Positions 56,779 through 64,000 of a DNA stretch of 64,000 bases are shown one piece after another (the first letter of the stretch is position 1; every line of letters starts with the position of its first letter). Origin of the DNA: DASWJZ01 sp963814905. GTDB taxonomy: Bacteria > Pseudomonadota > Alphaproteobacteria > Rhizobiales > Afifellaceae. A program made the translations under genes and the position numbers. Under the pieces are notes generated by a model. The model was not told the origin of the DNA and ran no database searches. It worked only from the letters and a program-made list of their open reading frames with translations. The stretch is from positions 558,001 through 622,000 of the forward strand of contig CAWFEM010000011.1 in assembly GCA_963814905.1 (NCBI GenBank). Direction: 5' to 3'.

Positions 56779-56803
56779 AGGATCGCAACTTTGCTTTCAG
56801 AAC

Positions 56804-56906
56804 TGTCGTCATGCCCGGACTTGATCCGGGCATCCATTCCGTCACGCCGAGGCAACTCGCGACCACTACGGAATGGATTGCCGGGTCAAGCCCGGCAATG
56901 ACGACA
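56804..56906. repeat. Double-hairpin intergenic repeat, copy 3
   Basis: Same layout as the copy at 54804, with almost identical hairpins and a different middle segment. It lies between convergent genes (the kinase and an SDR), so it may act as a bidirectional terminator. Outer arms TGTCGTCAT and ATGACGACA. Confidence 0.85.
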
Positions 56907-56922
56907 AATGTTGGGGAGAGCC

Positions 56923-57690
56923 CTAAGCCTCCAGCGCCTCCAGCGATTCCGGCAGAATCTGCCCGCCGTCCACCACGATGGTCTGGCCGGTGATGTAGCC
57001 CGCCTCCTTCGAGGCAAGGAACAGCGCGGCGTATCCGATGTCGGCCACCGAGCCGAGCCGTTTCAAGGGGATCGAGGCCGCCATGGTCTTCAGGTAATCG
57101 GCACCGAGACCTTCCAGCCCCTCCGTCACGATGTTGCCCGGCATGACCGCGTTGACGGTGATCCCGTATTTGGCGAGCTCGATCGACGCCGTCCTCAAGA
57201 ATCCGAGTTGGCCTGATTTCGAAGCGCCGTAATGCGTCCAGCCGGGGAATCCGGTGATCGGCCCGGTGATCGAGGAGGTGATGACGATCCGTCCCGCGTC
57301 GCTCTTCTTCAGATAGGGAACGCAGGCCTTCACCGACAGAAATGTGCCTTTGAGATTGGTGCCGAGCACCTCGTCCCACTGCTCCGGCGACATCTCCTCG
57401 ATCTTCGCCTGTGGGAAGATGCCGGCATTGGCGCAGAGGATGTCGATGCCGCCGTTCCGCTCGGCCGCCGTCGCCGCCATCTTCTCCAGCGAGGCGAGGT
57501 CGGTCACGTCGGCGGCGAAGGCGGATGCGCCGCCGCCGATTTCCTCGGCGGTCGCCTCCGCCTGATCGGCGTGGCGCGCCACCACCATCACCTTGGCGCC
57601 GTTTGCGGCGAAGACGCGGGCGATCCCCTTGCCGATCCCCTTGCTCGCGCCGGTGACGACGACGGATTTCCCCTTGACCGATGTCAGCAT
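56923..57690 (-). CDS. SDR-family oxidoreductase (FabG-like)
   Basis: A 255-residue short-chain dehydrogenase. VTGASKGIGKGIARVFAANG is the cofactor site, with VVARHADQAEA after the second strand suggesting NADP(H). Active-site features: CANAGIFPQ, ITSSITGPI and YGASKSGQLG. Ends DIGYAALFLASKEAGYITGQ, then VVDGGQILPESLE. ATG 57690 follows GGGAGG. Downstream of the ABC permease genes in the same direction, 31 bases after the permease stop, so probably in the import operon. Confidence 0.88.
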   Translation of the reverse strand: MLTSVKGKSVVVTGASKGIGKGIARVFAANGAKVMVVARHADQAEATAEEIGGGASAFAADVTDLASLEKMAATAAERNGGIDILCANAGIFPQAKIEEMSPEQWDEVLGTNLKGTFLSVKACVPYLKKSDAGRIVITSSITGPITGFPGWTHYGASKSGQLGFLRTASIELAKYGITVNAVMPGNIVTEGLEGLGADYLKTMAASIPLKRLGSVADIGYAALFLASKEAGYITGQTIVVDGGQILPESLEALEA

Positions 57691-57721
57691 ATTCGCCTCC
57701 CTTCGAACTCTTTCGCGCCGC

Positions 57722-58549
57722 TCAGGCCTCGGCTTCGACATCCGTGTCGCGGGCGACGCGCGAGCGCGTGCGCACGATCAGCGTCACCAGCGCATAGCCG
57801 CCGAGGAGCACGACGACCGCGCCGATCGTCGCCACCGTGCCGAGCACCGGCACCCCCGGCGTATAGCCGGCCACCATCTTGGCGTAGAGGAACTCCGGAA
57901 TCGTGGTGTCGGCGCCGGTCGTATAGAGCGAGAGCGGGAAGTTCCCCCAGGAGAGCAGGAACGCGAAGAGCGAGCCGGAGAAGATGCCGGGAAAGAGCAC
58001 CGGCAGAGTGATCTCCTTCAGGACCTGCCAGCGGCTGGCGCCAAGATCGAAGGCCGCTTCCTCAAGCGCCGGATCGAAGCTGTAGACCTGGATGGAGATG
58101 ACCAGCGTCACCACCGGCACGACCCAGATCAGGTGTGCGAAGACGGCGGTGTGCCAGGAGAGGGTCAGCCCCAGCGCGTTGAACCACAGGAGCAGCGCCA
58201 GCCCCAACACCGATTGCGGGAAGAAGATCGGGAGCAGCACCATCTTCTGATAGATCGAGCGGCCCTTCCAGTCGTAGCGCGCGAAGGCGAGCGCGCCGAA
58301 GAAGCCGATGACGACGGAGATGATCGTCACGATCAGCGCGATGGTGATCGAGGTGTCGAGAAGCTGCCAGGTCTGAATGGCGTCGAACGTCTTCTTCCAC
58401 CATTCGAGCCCCCATTTCTTGATCGGAAAGAGGAAATAGCGGCTGTCGGTGAGCGACGCGAGGGTGATCGCGACGCTCGGCAGGTAGAGGAAGATCCCGA
58501 CAGCGAGCGTCCACACCGCGATCAGAGCGTGACGGGCTCGGCTGTTCAT
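57722..58549 (-). CDS. Polyamine-type ABC transporter permease (PotC-like)
   Basis: A 275-residue permease with six membrane helices and the EAA loop ALEEAAFDLGASRWQVLKEI followed by LPVLFPGIFSGSLFAFLLSW. SKW...TFDAIQTWQLLDTSITIA near residue 60 is typical of the PotC/YdcV branch. Overlaps the second permease gene by four bases. Imports a polyamine or other positively charged small organic molecule; the ligand is not certain. Confidence 0.9.
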   Translation of the reverse strand: MNSRARHALIAVWTLAVGIFLYLPSVAITLASLTDSRYFLFPIKKWGLEWWKKTFDAIQTWQLLDTSITIALIVTIISVVIGFFGALAFARYDWKGRSIYQKMVLLPIFFPQSVLGLALLLWFNALGLTLSWHTAVFAHLIWVVPVVTLVISIQVYSFDPALEEAAFDLGASRWQVLKEITLPVLFPGIFSGSLFAFLLSWGNFPLSLYTTGADTTIPEFLYAKMVAGYTPGVPVLGTVATIGAVVVLLGGYALVTLIVRTRSRVARDTDVEAEA

Positions 58550-59412
58550 GCGTCCCTCCGCCGCCCGAGAACGGTGTCGAGGTCGAAGCGCCTCAGCACC
58601 AGAAGCACGAGCACGCCGACGACAAGCATGAGCAGCACGGAGAGTGCCGCACCGAGCGGCCAGTTCTGCGCATAGGTGAAGGCGATCTCGATGTCGTGCG
58701 TGATCGGGATGATCTTCTGCCCGCCGAGCACCTTGGCCTCGGCGATGGCGCCGACTGCGAGCACGAAGGTCAGCAGGAACCCGATGACGATACCCGGCAT
58801 CGAAAGCGGCAGGTCCACCTCGCGGAAGACCTGCCAGCGGGTGGCGCCGAGGTCGGAAGCGGCCTCGCGCACCTCGTTCGGCACCATGGCGACGCCGAGC
58901 GACATCGGGAAGAGCATGTACGGCAGGTAGACGTAGACCATGCCGAGCACGATCGCCGTGCGCGTGAAGAGGATGCTCTCAGGTTCGTAGCCGAAATAGG
59001 TCTTGAGCGTGCCGAGGAGAACGCCGTTCTTGATCAGGAAGAGCACCCAGCCATAGAGGCGAACATTCTCCGATACGAAGAGCGGGATGACGAAGATCAG
59101 CGTGATCGCCATCGACCAGCGGCCGAAGACGCGGTTGAGCCCGTAGGCGACGGGATAACAGATGAGCGCAAGGATCACGACGGTCAGCGAGGCGAGGCCG
59201 AGCGACCACAGGAACGAGATGTAGTTCGTGCTGTCGAAGATCGTCCGGTAGTTCTGCAGCGTTGGCGCCTGCCAGATCGAGAACGTGCGCTCCGGCATGA
59301 AGCTGAAGGCGACGACCGCGATGAGCGGCGCGACGAAGCCGATCAGGAACAGCGCGATGAACGGAAGCGCCGCCCGGCCGCCGGGCCCGAAGCGCGCTGC
59401 GCCGGCCGCCAT
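58546..59412 (-). CDS. Polyamine-type ABC transporter permease (PotB-like)
   Basis: A 288-residue permease with six membrane helices. The EAA loop is EVREAASDLGATRWQVFREV, followed by DLPLSMPGIVIGFLLTFVLA. FMPERTFSIWQAPTLQNYRT in the first periplasmic loop is typical of PotB. Overlaps the ATPase stop and the PotC-like start, ATGA at each side. Confidence 0.9.
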   Translation of the reverse strand: MAAGAARFGPGGRAALPFIALFLIGFVAPLIAVVAFSFMPERTFSIWQAPTLQNYRTIFDSTNYISFLWSLGLASLTVVILALICYPVAYGLNRVFGRWSMAITLIFVIPLFVSENVRLYGWVLFLIKNGVLLGTLKTYFGYEPESILFTRTAIVLGMVYVYLPYMLFPMSLGVAMVPNEVREAASDLGATRWQVFREVDLPLSMPGIVIGFLLTFVLAVGAIAEAKVLGGQKIIPITHDIEIAFTYAQNWPLGAALSVLLMLVVGVLVLLVLRRFDLDTVLGRRRDA

Positions 59413-60479
59413 CAGTCACTCACCAGGATTGAATCGCCGGAATCCCAGCCGATGCGGACGATGTCGTCGAGCTGGCCGGCGTAGGCCTGCTGGCGGAGCT
59501 TCTCCACGATGAAGACCTGCTCGCCGACGCGCACCTGGTACTGGATGCGCGAGCCGAGCGCGTATTCGTTGTAGAGGCGGCCTTCGAGACTGTTCTCCGC
59601 CTCCGACGGGGAATCGATGAAGCGCACCGATTCCGGACGGATGACCAGATGTCCGGTCGCCAAGCCGTTTGCCGCGTGCGGTCCGCGGAACGTGGCGTCG
59701 AAATCCGTCGCCGTCAGCACGCCGTCGGCGCCGACCTTCACGCGCAAGATGTTCACGTCGCCCATGAACTCCGACACGAACTTCGTCTCCGGCGCGGTGT
59801 AGATCTGGTTCGGCGTACCGACCTGCACCAGCTTGCCGGCGCGCATGACGCCGATCCGGTCGCTCATCACCATCGCTTCTTCGAGACTGTGGGTGATGTA
59901 GATGAAGGTCTTGTGCGTCTCGCGATGGATGTCTTTGAGCTCCTTCTCAAGCGTCTTGCGGAGCTTGTAGTCGATCGCGGAAAGCGGTTCGTCGAAGAAG
60001 AGAATCTCCGGGTCGTAGGCAAGCGCACGGGCGAGCGCCACGCGCTGCCGTTCGCCGCCGGAGCATTGCATCACGTTCTTGCCGACATAGTTTTCCGGCA
60101 GCCGCAACAGCCGCATCAGCTCCAGCGCCCGCGCTTGGCGCTCCGCCGCCGGCACGCCCCGTATCTTCAGGGGGAAGCCGATATTCTCCCCGACCGAGCG
60201 GTGGGGAAAAAGCGCCAGCGACTGGAAGACGAGGCAGGTCGGCCGCTTGTTCGCCGGCATGTCGTTGACGGTCTTGCCGCGGATGCGGATTTCGCCGGAG
60301 CTCGGAACCTCAAGCCCGGCGAGCATCCTGAGCAGCGTCGTCTTGCCCGAGCCGGAAGGCCCGACGATGGTGACGAACTCGCCCTCCGCCACGTCGAGGT
60401 CGATGCCGTCGACGGCGGCGAAGTTGCCGAATTTTTTGGTCAGCCCTCTGAGCGTGAGGATGTCCGGGCGCTCCGTCAT
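59412..60479 (-). CDS. Polyamine-type ABC transporter ATP-binding protein (PotA-like)
   Basis: A 355-residue ATPase with a C-terminal TOBE-type regulatory part (about 275-350, VIRPESVRFIDSPSEAENSL). Walker A VGPSGSGKTTLLRMLAGLE, Q loop CLVFQSLALFPHRSVGENIG, signature QCSGGERQRVALARAL (CSGGE instead of LSGGQ), Walker B EILFFDEPLSAIDYKLRKTL, switch YITHSLEEAMVMSDRIGVM. The ATG at 60479 was chosen; longer versions run into a repeat. A repeat element separates it from the binding-protein gene. Confidence 0.92.
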   Translation of the reverse strand: MTERPDILTLRGLTKKFGNFAAVDGIDLDVAEGEFVTIVGPSGSGKTTLLRMLAGLEVPSSGEIRIRGKTVNDMPANKRPTCLVFQSLALFPHRSVGENIGFPLKIRGVPAAERQARALELMRLLRLPENYVGKNVMQCSGGERQRVALARALAYDPEILFFDEPLSAIDYKLRKTLEKELKDIHRETHKTFIYITHSLEEAMVMSDRIGVMRAGKLVQVGTPNQIYTAPETKFVSEFMGDVNILRVKVGADGVLTATDFDATFRGPHAANGLATGHLVIRPESVRFIDSPSEAENSLEGRLYNEYALGSRIQYQVRVGEQVFIVEKLRQQAYAGQLDDIVRIGWDSGDSILVSD

Positions 60480-60523
60480 CGATCTGGAACCGTATCCTCG
60501 CGAATACCCGCAGCCTGTATCAT

Positions 60524-60624
60524 TGTCGTCATCCCATGGCTTGACCATGGGACCCATTCCGTAACGGCCGTCTATCTCCAACCGCTACGGAATGCATTGC
60601 CGGGTCAAGCCCGGCAATGACGAC
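60524..60624. repeat. Double-hairpin intergenic repeat, copy 4 (divergent first half)
   Basis: The 3' half is identical to the other copies (CCGGGTCAAGCCCGGCAATG). The first hairpin differs: CCCATGGCTTGACCATGGG replaces the CCCGG form but keeps pairing. That compensatory change shows that the pairing, not the exact bases, is kept. It lies between the binding-protein gene (60655) and the PotA-like gene on the same strand and may lower downstream expression. Confidence 0.82.
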
Positions 60625-60654
60625 CAGAGGGAAAAAGACCTACCCGCCCTGCGA

Positions 60655-61818
60655 TCAACCGCCCGACGCCTCGCGCTTGGCGGCGGTCATGATGTCGAGC
60701 AGCTTGTCGTAGTCCGGCACGATGTCGTACTCGACCGAGCCCGCCATCTCCTCTTCGAGGCTGTCCCACTGGATGGCTTCAAGCTCGTCCGCCGTGAACA
60801 GGTTGAAGCAATCCGGGTTGGCCATCTGGGTGACCGGGTTGAACGTGCCTTCGGCGAAGGCGACCGTGTGCGCCACCGTCGGGTCCTGCACATAGGCGAG
60901 GAACTCCGTCGCGAGCGGCGAAAGCTCCGGATTGTTGACGGTGGAGGTGACCTCGATCCACGAGACGCCGCCCTTGCCGCCTTCCATCGGTCCCTTCTTC
61001 GGCGTGATGCCGCGGATGTTGAGGAAGCCGTCGGCGCGCGCCGGGGAGGCGGAGTAGGTGCCGCCGGTCAGGTGGAAGTCGATCTCGCCCGCCACGAAGG
61101 CCTGGTTCATGGTGGCGATGTCGCCGACCAGCTTGGCGCCCTTGAACACGCTCTTCGCCGTTTCGCTGAACTTCGCCACCTCGTCGTCGCTGTGCTCGCG
61201 GAACGGATCGAAGCCGGAGATCAGGCAGAGGTCGAAGACGTTCCAGTCGTCGGATTCCAGGATGCCGTATTTTCCGGCATTGGCCGGATCGTTCCACAGA
61301 TCCCAGCCCTGGTCCTCGGCGGTCTCCCGGCTGACCTTGTCGGTGTTGACGACGAAAGAGTAAGGCCCGTAGCGCTGGCACATGCCGAGCAGCTCCTTGC
61401 CGTCGTCGCTGATCGCCCATTTGTAGGGCGGCTTGAAGGCCGGCATCATCTTCTCGAAATAGGGCTCGAAGCGCTCGCGATCGAGCGGCTTGATCAGCCC
61501 TTCCGGATACATGATCTTGCGCGCCCAGGGATTGTTGACGTTGATCAGATCCCAGACGTTGGTTTCGCCGGCGCGCAGCCGGTTGATCATGGTCGGGTCG
61601 TTGGTGAGCGATTCCGCTTTGACGGTCGCGCCGTTCGCTTCGCGGAAGGGGTCTAGCACCTGCGCGGAGTTGTAGCCCTCCCAGCACAGGATGTTCAGTT
61701 CCTTCTCGCGCGCCGCCATGGCGCTCCCGGCCGTACCCAACGAGCCTGCCGCGAAGGCGGCGGCCATCGCCGTCGACTGCTGCATGAAATTGCGCCGCGT
61801 GATGCCCTGTCTTGCCAT
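60655..61818 (-). CDS. Polyamine-type ABC transporter substrate-binding protein (PotD-like), Tat-exported
   Basis: A 387-residue periplasmic protein. The start ATG 61818 gives a twin-arginine signal, MARQGITRRNFMQQSTAMAA, cleaved near GSAMAAREKE. Mature features: LNILCWEGYNSAQVLDPFRE, NVWDLINVNNPWARKIMYPE, GMCQRYGPYSFVVNTDKVSR, and DFHLTGGTYSASPARADGF. The PotD/PotF family binds polyamines and related cations, but PotD-like proteins also bind choline, opines or other amines. It starts the import operon potD-potA-potB-potC-SDR. The region 61819-62040 upstream has no clear B12 or other riboswitch signature. Confidence 0.88.
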   Translation of the reverse strand: MARQGITRRNFMQQSTAMAAAFAAGSLGTAGSAMAAREKELNILCWEGYNSAQVLDPFREANGATVKAESLTNDPTMINRLRAGETNVWDLINVNNPWARKIMYPEGLIKPLDRERFEPYFEKMMPAFKPPYKWAISDDGKELLGMCQRYGPYSFVVNTDKVSRETAEDQGWDLWNDPANAGKYGILESDDWNVFDLCLISGFDPFREHSDDEVAKFSETAKSVFKGAKLVGDIATMNQAFVAGEIDFHLTGGTYSASPARADGFLNIRGITPKKGPMEGGKGGVSWIEVTSTVNNPELSPLATEFLAYVQDPTVAHTVAFAEGTFNPVTQMANPDCFNLFTADELEAIQWDSLEEEMAGSVEYDIVPDYDKLLDIMTAAKREASGG

Positions 61819-62040
61819 GTTCGCTGTCTCCCGAAAGGACCGTGGCGCGAACCCTGGAGGCGCGACCCGGCCATCGTAAGCATGATGCACCGATCCCGAC
61901 GCCGCGCAATGGCCGGCGAAGGCGGGTGCAGCGTCCCCTTCGCGTCCGCGCGGCGTCGCGAAGGGCGCGCGCGAATGCGACATCGGGAGCGAAGCAAGGC
62001 ACATGCCAGAAGCTGCGTCCGCGACCCGCTGCGGCACGCC

Positions 62041-63174
62041 TCAGTTGAGCTTCATGATGTCCTTGAGCTCGGCCGACGACATCACCTGGCAATAGATCAT
62101 GTTGATGATCTCGAGCTCCTTGTGATGCAGTTCGTCGGAGCCGGCGGCGCAGCAATCCTCCACCACCACGACGTTGTAGCTCTCGTCGGCGAGGCTCCTG
62201 ACGGTGGAGGAGACGCACTGGTCGGTGAACACGCCGCAGCACACGACATTGCGGATTCCGAGATTGTGAAGAAGCAAGCGCAAGTTGCTGCCGGCGACGG
62301 CGCTGTCGGTCATCTTCTCAACGACGATTTCTTCGGCGACCGGCGCGAGATCGTCGACGATCTGCGAATCCCAGTCTGCACGCGGCAGGAGCAGGTCGTT
62401 CCAGCCGGGCTTGCGATGGCTGAGCGAGCGCTCGCGCCCGTGACGGGTCTGGCTGGCGATGCGCGCGAAGAGGCAGTCGATGCCGTTCTTGCGGAAGCGC
62501 GCGAGGAGGTCGCGCGTGTTGGGGATGACGAGCTTCTCCAGCCGCTCGTGGAAGGGCGTCCACAGATCGTAGTGCGCCTGCTCCTTGGGCGAGAGGCTGC
62601 CGCGTTCCGGCCGCTTCAGGTAGGTGTTCTGTACATCGATGACGAGAAGTGCCGTCTCCTCGCGCTTCAGCTCCATGTCCGGCGGCTCCGGCGCGTCGAG
62701 GTAGTAGATGGAGCGGTAGTCCGTCTTCCAGTTCATCGGCGCCTCTTGGTACCGATAGGTGAAAAGCCCGCGGCGCTCGTAGACTTCGGCGGCCTCCTCC
62801 ACGAAGCGCGCCATGCGCTCAGCCTTGTATTCGGTCCGCAATTTCTGTGCCGCTTCGAGGAGCGGCGTCTTGTCCTTGGCGCGACCGGGGCGGAGCAGCT
62901 CGTAGACCGACATGATGACGTCCTGCGGAACGTCGACGAGCTCGGCGGCGCGCTCGAAATTCGCCGCGAGCATCGGCCGGCCGGCGGCGCGGGCGATCTC
63001 CGCCTGCATCTTCAGCGCGGCAGGCGTGATGCGCAGATCCTCAAGCGCGACCTCGCCCGCGACGACGCTCTCCAGCGTGATCGCGTCGAGGTGCTTGCCG
63101 CGGCGGCCCGCGATCAGCTCGGGGCGCTTCTCGGCAAGCGGATAATCCGCGACGCCTAGCTTGCGCTCGCCCAT
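62041..63174 (-). CDS. Fusion: diol/glycerol dehydratase small subunit + isochorismatase-type cysteine hydrolase
   Basis: A 377-residue protein with two parts. Residues about 5-138 match the small (gamma) subunit of B12-dependent diol/glycerol dehydratase: VADYPLAEKRPELIAGRRGK, LRITPAALKMQAEIARAAGR and YELLRPGRAKDKTPLLEAAQ. After a linker (139-170), residues 171-377 form an isochorismatase-fold cysteine hydrolase with Asp180 (LLVIDVQNTYLKRPERG), Lys287 (VVEKMTDSAVAGSNLRLLL) and Cys320 (CCGVFTDQCVSSTVRSL). The catalytic triad is complete. Related hydrolases cleave amide bonds in ureidoacrylate, carbamoylsarcosine or similar compounds. It overlaps the preceding subunit gene by 19 bases. I know of no standard enzyme with this architecture; the hydrolase might process the dehydratase product or an amide precursor. 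Confidence 0.85.
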   Translation of the reverse strand: MGERKLGVADYPLAEKRPELIAGRRGKHLDAITLESVVAGEVALEDLRITPAALKMQAEIARAAGRPMLAANFERAAELVDVPQDVIMSVYELLRPGRAKDKTPLLEAAQKLRTEYKAERMARFVEEAAEVYERRGLFTYRYQEAPMNWKTDYRSIYYLDAPEPPDMELKREETALLVIDVQNTYLKRPERGSLSPKEQAHYDLWTPFHERLEKLVIPNTRDLLARFRKNGIDCLFARIASQTRHGRERSLSHRKPGWNDLLLPRADWDSQIVDDLAPVAEEIVVEKMTDSAVAGSNLRLLLHNLGIRNVVCCGVFTDQCVSSTVRSLADESYNVVVVEDCCAAGSDELHHKELEIINMIYCQVMSSAELKDIMKLN

Positions 63175-64000
63175 TCCGGTGTCCTCGCGTAGCTGACCTC
63201 GATCTCCTCCGGCGACGCGCCGTCGGTGACGAGCGACGTCTCGATCGCATAGAGCAGCGCGACGCGCGCGTGGTAGCGCGCGCCCATAGCCATGCCGCCG
63301 GTCGGCACCACCACCGGCTCCGGCATCTCGCCGCGGGCATAGAACGCGGCGTTGCGGCCGAGTCCGCGATAATGCTCGATCGTCGTGATCGGCGCGTTGG
63401 AGAAGAGCTCCAGATTGTTATGCGGCAGGCGATCGCGCTGGTGGATAACGGCCGTGCCCTTGGCCTGGATGCCGATGCCGACGCCTGAGCCGGCGAGCCG
63501 CGCGGCGCTCAGCCCCAGGAACGAGGTGTCGGCCGTATGCCGCATGCGCACGAGGCGCGCGTCGCAGCCGCCCGCCTCGATCCCCTCGACGAGGCCTTGC
63601 AGAAGCTCCGCGAGCGGAATGCCGCCGAGCGTGCGGAAGAGCGTGGTGCCGAAGGCGGGCGAGACGCCGATCACCACTTCGTTCGGCGCGGTCCCGACCT
63701 CAGCCGGTCCCATCTCCTTGAACGAGATGTCGGACGCTGCGTGGCGCGCGAATTCCTCCTCCTGGGAAAGCACGGTCTCGCGGTCGAGCACGTCGCGGAT
63801 CGCGTGGATTTCCTTGCGCCGCGCTTCCGTGAGCCGGTAGCCGGTTCCCGGCCCGAGATAGTCGTTCGGATCGTTGACGGCGCTCACCACGTGCCCGTCG
63901 CGGATCACCGCGGAGGTCTGCAGATAGTCGCCCGATATGCGGAGCTTCACGAGCCATAGGAGGTTCTCCGCCTCCTCGCGGAAGCCGCGTTTCGCCAGCG
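63156..64000 (-). CDS. B12-dependent diol/glycerol dehydratase, fused large-medium subunits (5' end outside window)
   Basis: The frame is open to the window edge, with no stop from 64000 to 63156. Visible residues begin LAKRGFREEAENLLWLVKLR, then ISGDYLQTSAVIRDGHVVSA and VNDPNDYLGPGTGYRL, which are the C-terminus of the large (alpha) subunit. About 63770-63700 comes a linker, and then the medium (beta) subunit: VVIGVSPAFGTTLFRTLGGI, GSGVGIGIQAKGTAVIHQRD, LPHNNLELFSNAPITTIEHY and RGLGRNAAFYARGEMPEP. In Pdu/Dha operons these subunits are separate genes. GTG 63950 could be mistaken for a start but lies inside the alpha region. Reaction expected: adenosylcobalamin-dependent dehydration of a 1,2-diol or glycerol to an aldehyde. 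Confidence 0.88.
   Translation of the reverse strand, partial: LAKRGFREEAENLLWLVKLRISGDYLQTSAVIRDGHVVSAVNDPNDYLGPGTGYRLTEARRKEIHAIRDVLDRETVLSQEEEFARHAASDISFKEMGPAEVGTAPNEVVIGVSPAFGTTLFRTLGGIPLAELLQGLVEGIEAGGCDARLVRMRHTADTSFLGLSAARLAGSGVGIGIQAKGTAVIHQRDRLPHNNLELFSNAPITTIEHYRGLGRNAAFYARGEMPEPVVVPTGGMAMGARYHARVALLYAIETSLVTDGASPEEIEVSYARTPEWASAS

Noticed and set aside
54804..60624. Spaced repeats as a CRISPR array
   Set aside because: Copies are about 2-4 kb apart with genes between them and have internal dyads and variable middles; no regular spacers and no cas genes.
61819..62040. B12 riboswitch near the dehydratase genes
   Set aside because: The region lies downstream of the dehydratase genes and upstream of the PotD-like gene; no B12-box or conserved cobalamin aptamer core is seen. 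A riboswitch, if any, would lie beyond 64000.

Overview
The window looks like chromosomal DNA from a GC-rich alphaproteobacterium, most likely of the order Hyphomicrobiales (Rhizobiales). Supporting signs are a C4-pathway 5-aminolevulinate synthase (HemA), a ccoNOQP-ccoGHIS (fixNOQP-fixGHIS) cbb3 oxidase region with FixK/FNR-type boxes, a ScfR-type XRE regulator, a DUF3775 gene and four copies of a roughly 100-bp GC-rich double-hairpin repeat. The species cannot be named from this sequence. I see no rRNA, tRNA, IS element, prophage or CRISPR array, and no gene-free stretch longer than 300 bases. Long antisense open frames are everywhere because of the high GC content; I left them out.

Layout. 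1-5.3 kb: the end of a GH42 beta-galactosidase, an FAD oxidoreductase and an Mla-type lipid transport operon (mlaE-mlaF-mlaD, with mlaD apparently fused to an auxiliary lipoprotein domain). 5.4-15.8 kb: cbb3 oxidase structural genes (ccoNOQP), assembly genes (ccoGHIS) and divergent hemN, with FixK/FNR-type boxes in front of ccoN/hemN and ccoG. 16-21.8 kb: a sulfide:quinone oxidoreductase, a small DUF2892 membrane protein and an RND pump pair, behind a promoter region that holds both a BigR/SqrR-like palindrome and an FNR-like box. 22-26.4 kb: a MacAB/DevBCA-like exporter. 26.5-31.5 kb: nadE, hemA, a heme oxygenase homologue lacking the proximal histidine, and a phosphoribosyltransferase. 31.5-33.8 kb: a YcaO-TfuA pair led by an 81-residue protein, a possible peptide-modification locus. 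33.9-36.1 kb: a cyclase-domain/TPR protein and DUF3775. 36.3-41.6 kb: a Liv-type ABC importer. 41.8-46.9 kb: ScfR regulator, response regulator, small membrane protein and an SLC5-type sensor kinase, suggesting short-chain fatty acid or acetate sensing. 47-53.3 kb: TreT-like trehalose synthase, PEP synthase, SpoIIAA-like, DUF302, CBS-BON and PfkB proteins, a carbon-storage/gluconeogenic block. 53.4-64 kb: a catabolic neighbourhood with a class-III aminotransferase/phospho-lyase, an APH-type kinase, two SDRs, a polyamine-type ABC importer and parts of a B12-dependent diol/glycerol dehydratase in two fusion proteins.

The most unusual items are (i) the dehydratase small subunit fused to an isochorismatase-type cysteine hydrolase, next to a large-medium subunit fusion running off the window; (ii) the small protein-YcaO-TfuA operon; (iii) a histidine-kinase-like H-box inside the XRE regulator beside a kinase with nearly the same motif; and (iv) a heme oxygenase with Gln in place of the proximal His.

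A caution: at least nine single-base frameshifts (seven net +1, two net -1) interrupt eight otherwise well-conserved genes (ccoS, ccoH, hemN, nadE, the phosphoribosyltransferase, DUF3775, the aminotransferase twice, and the kinase). I think residual sequencing error is likelier than gene decay; the coordinates given span the full gene in each case.
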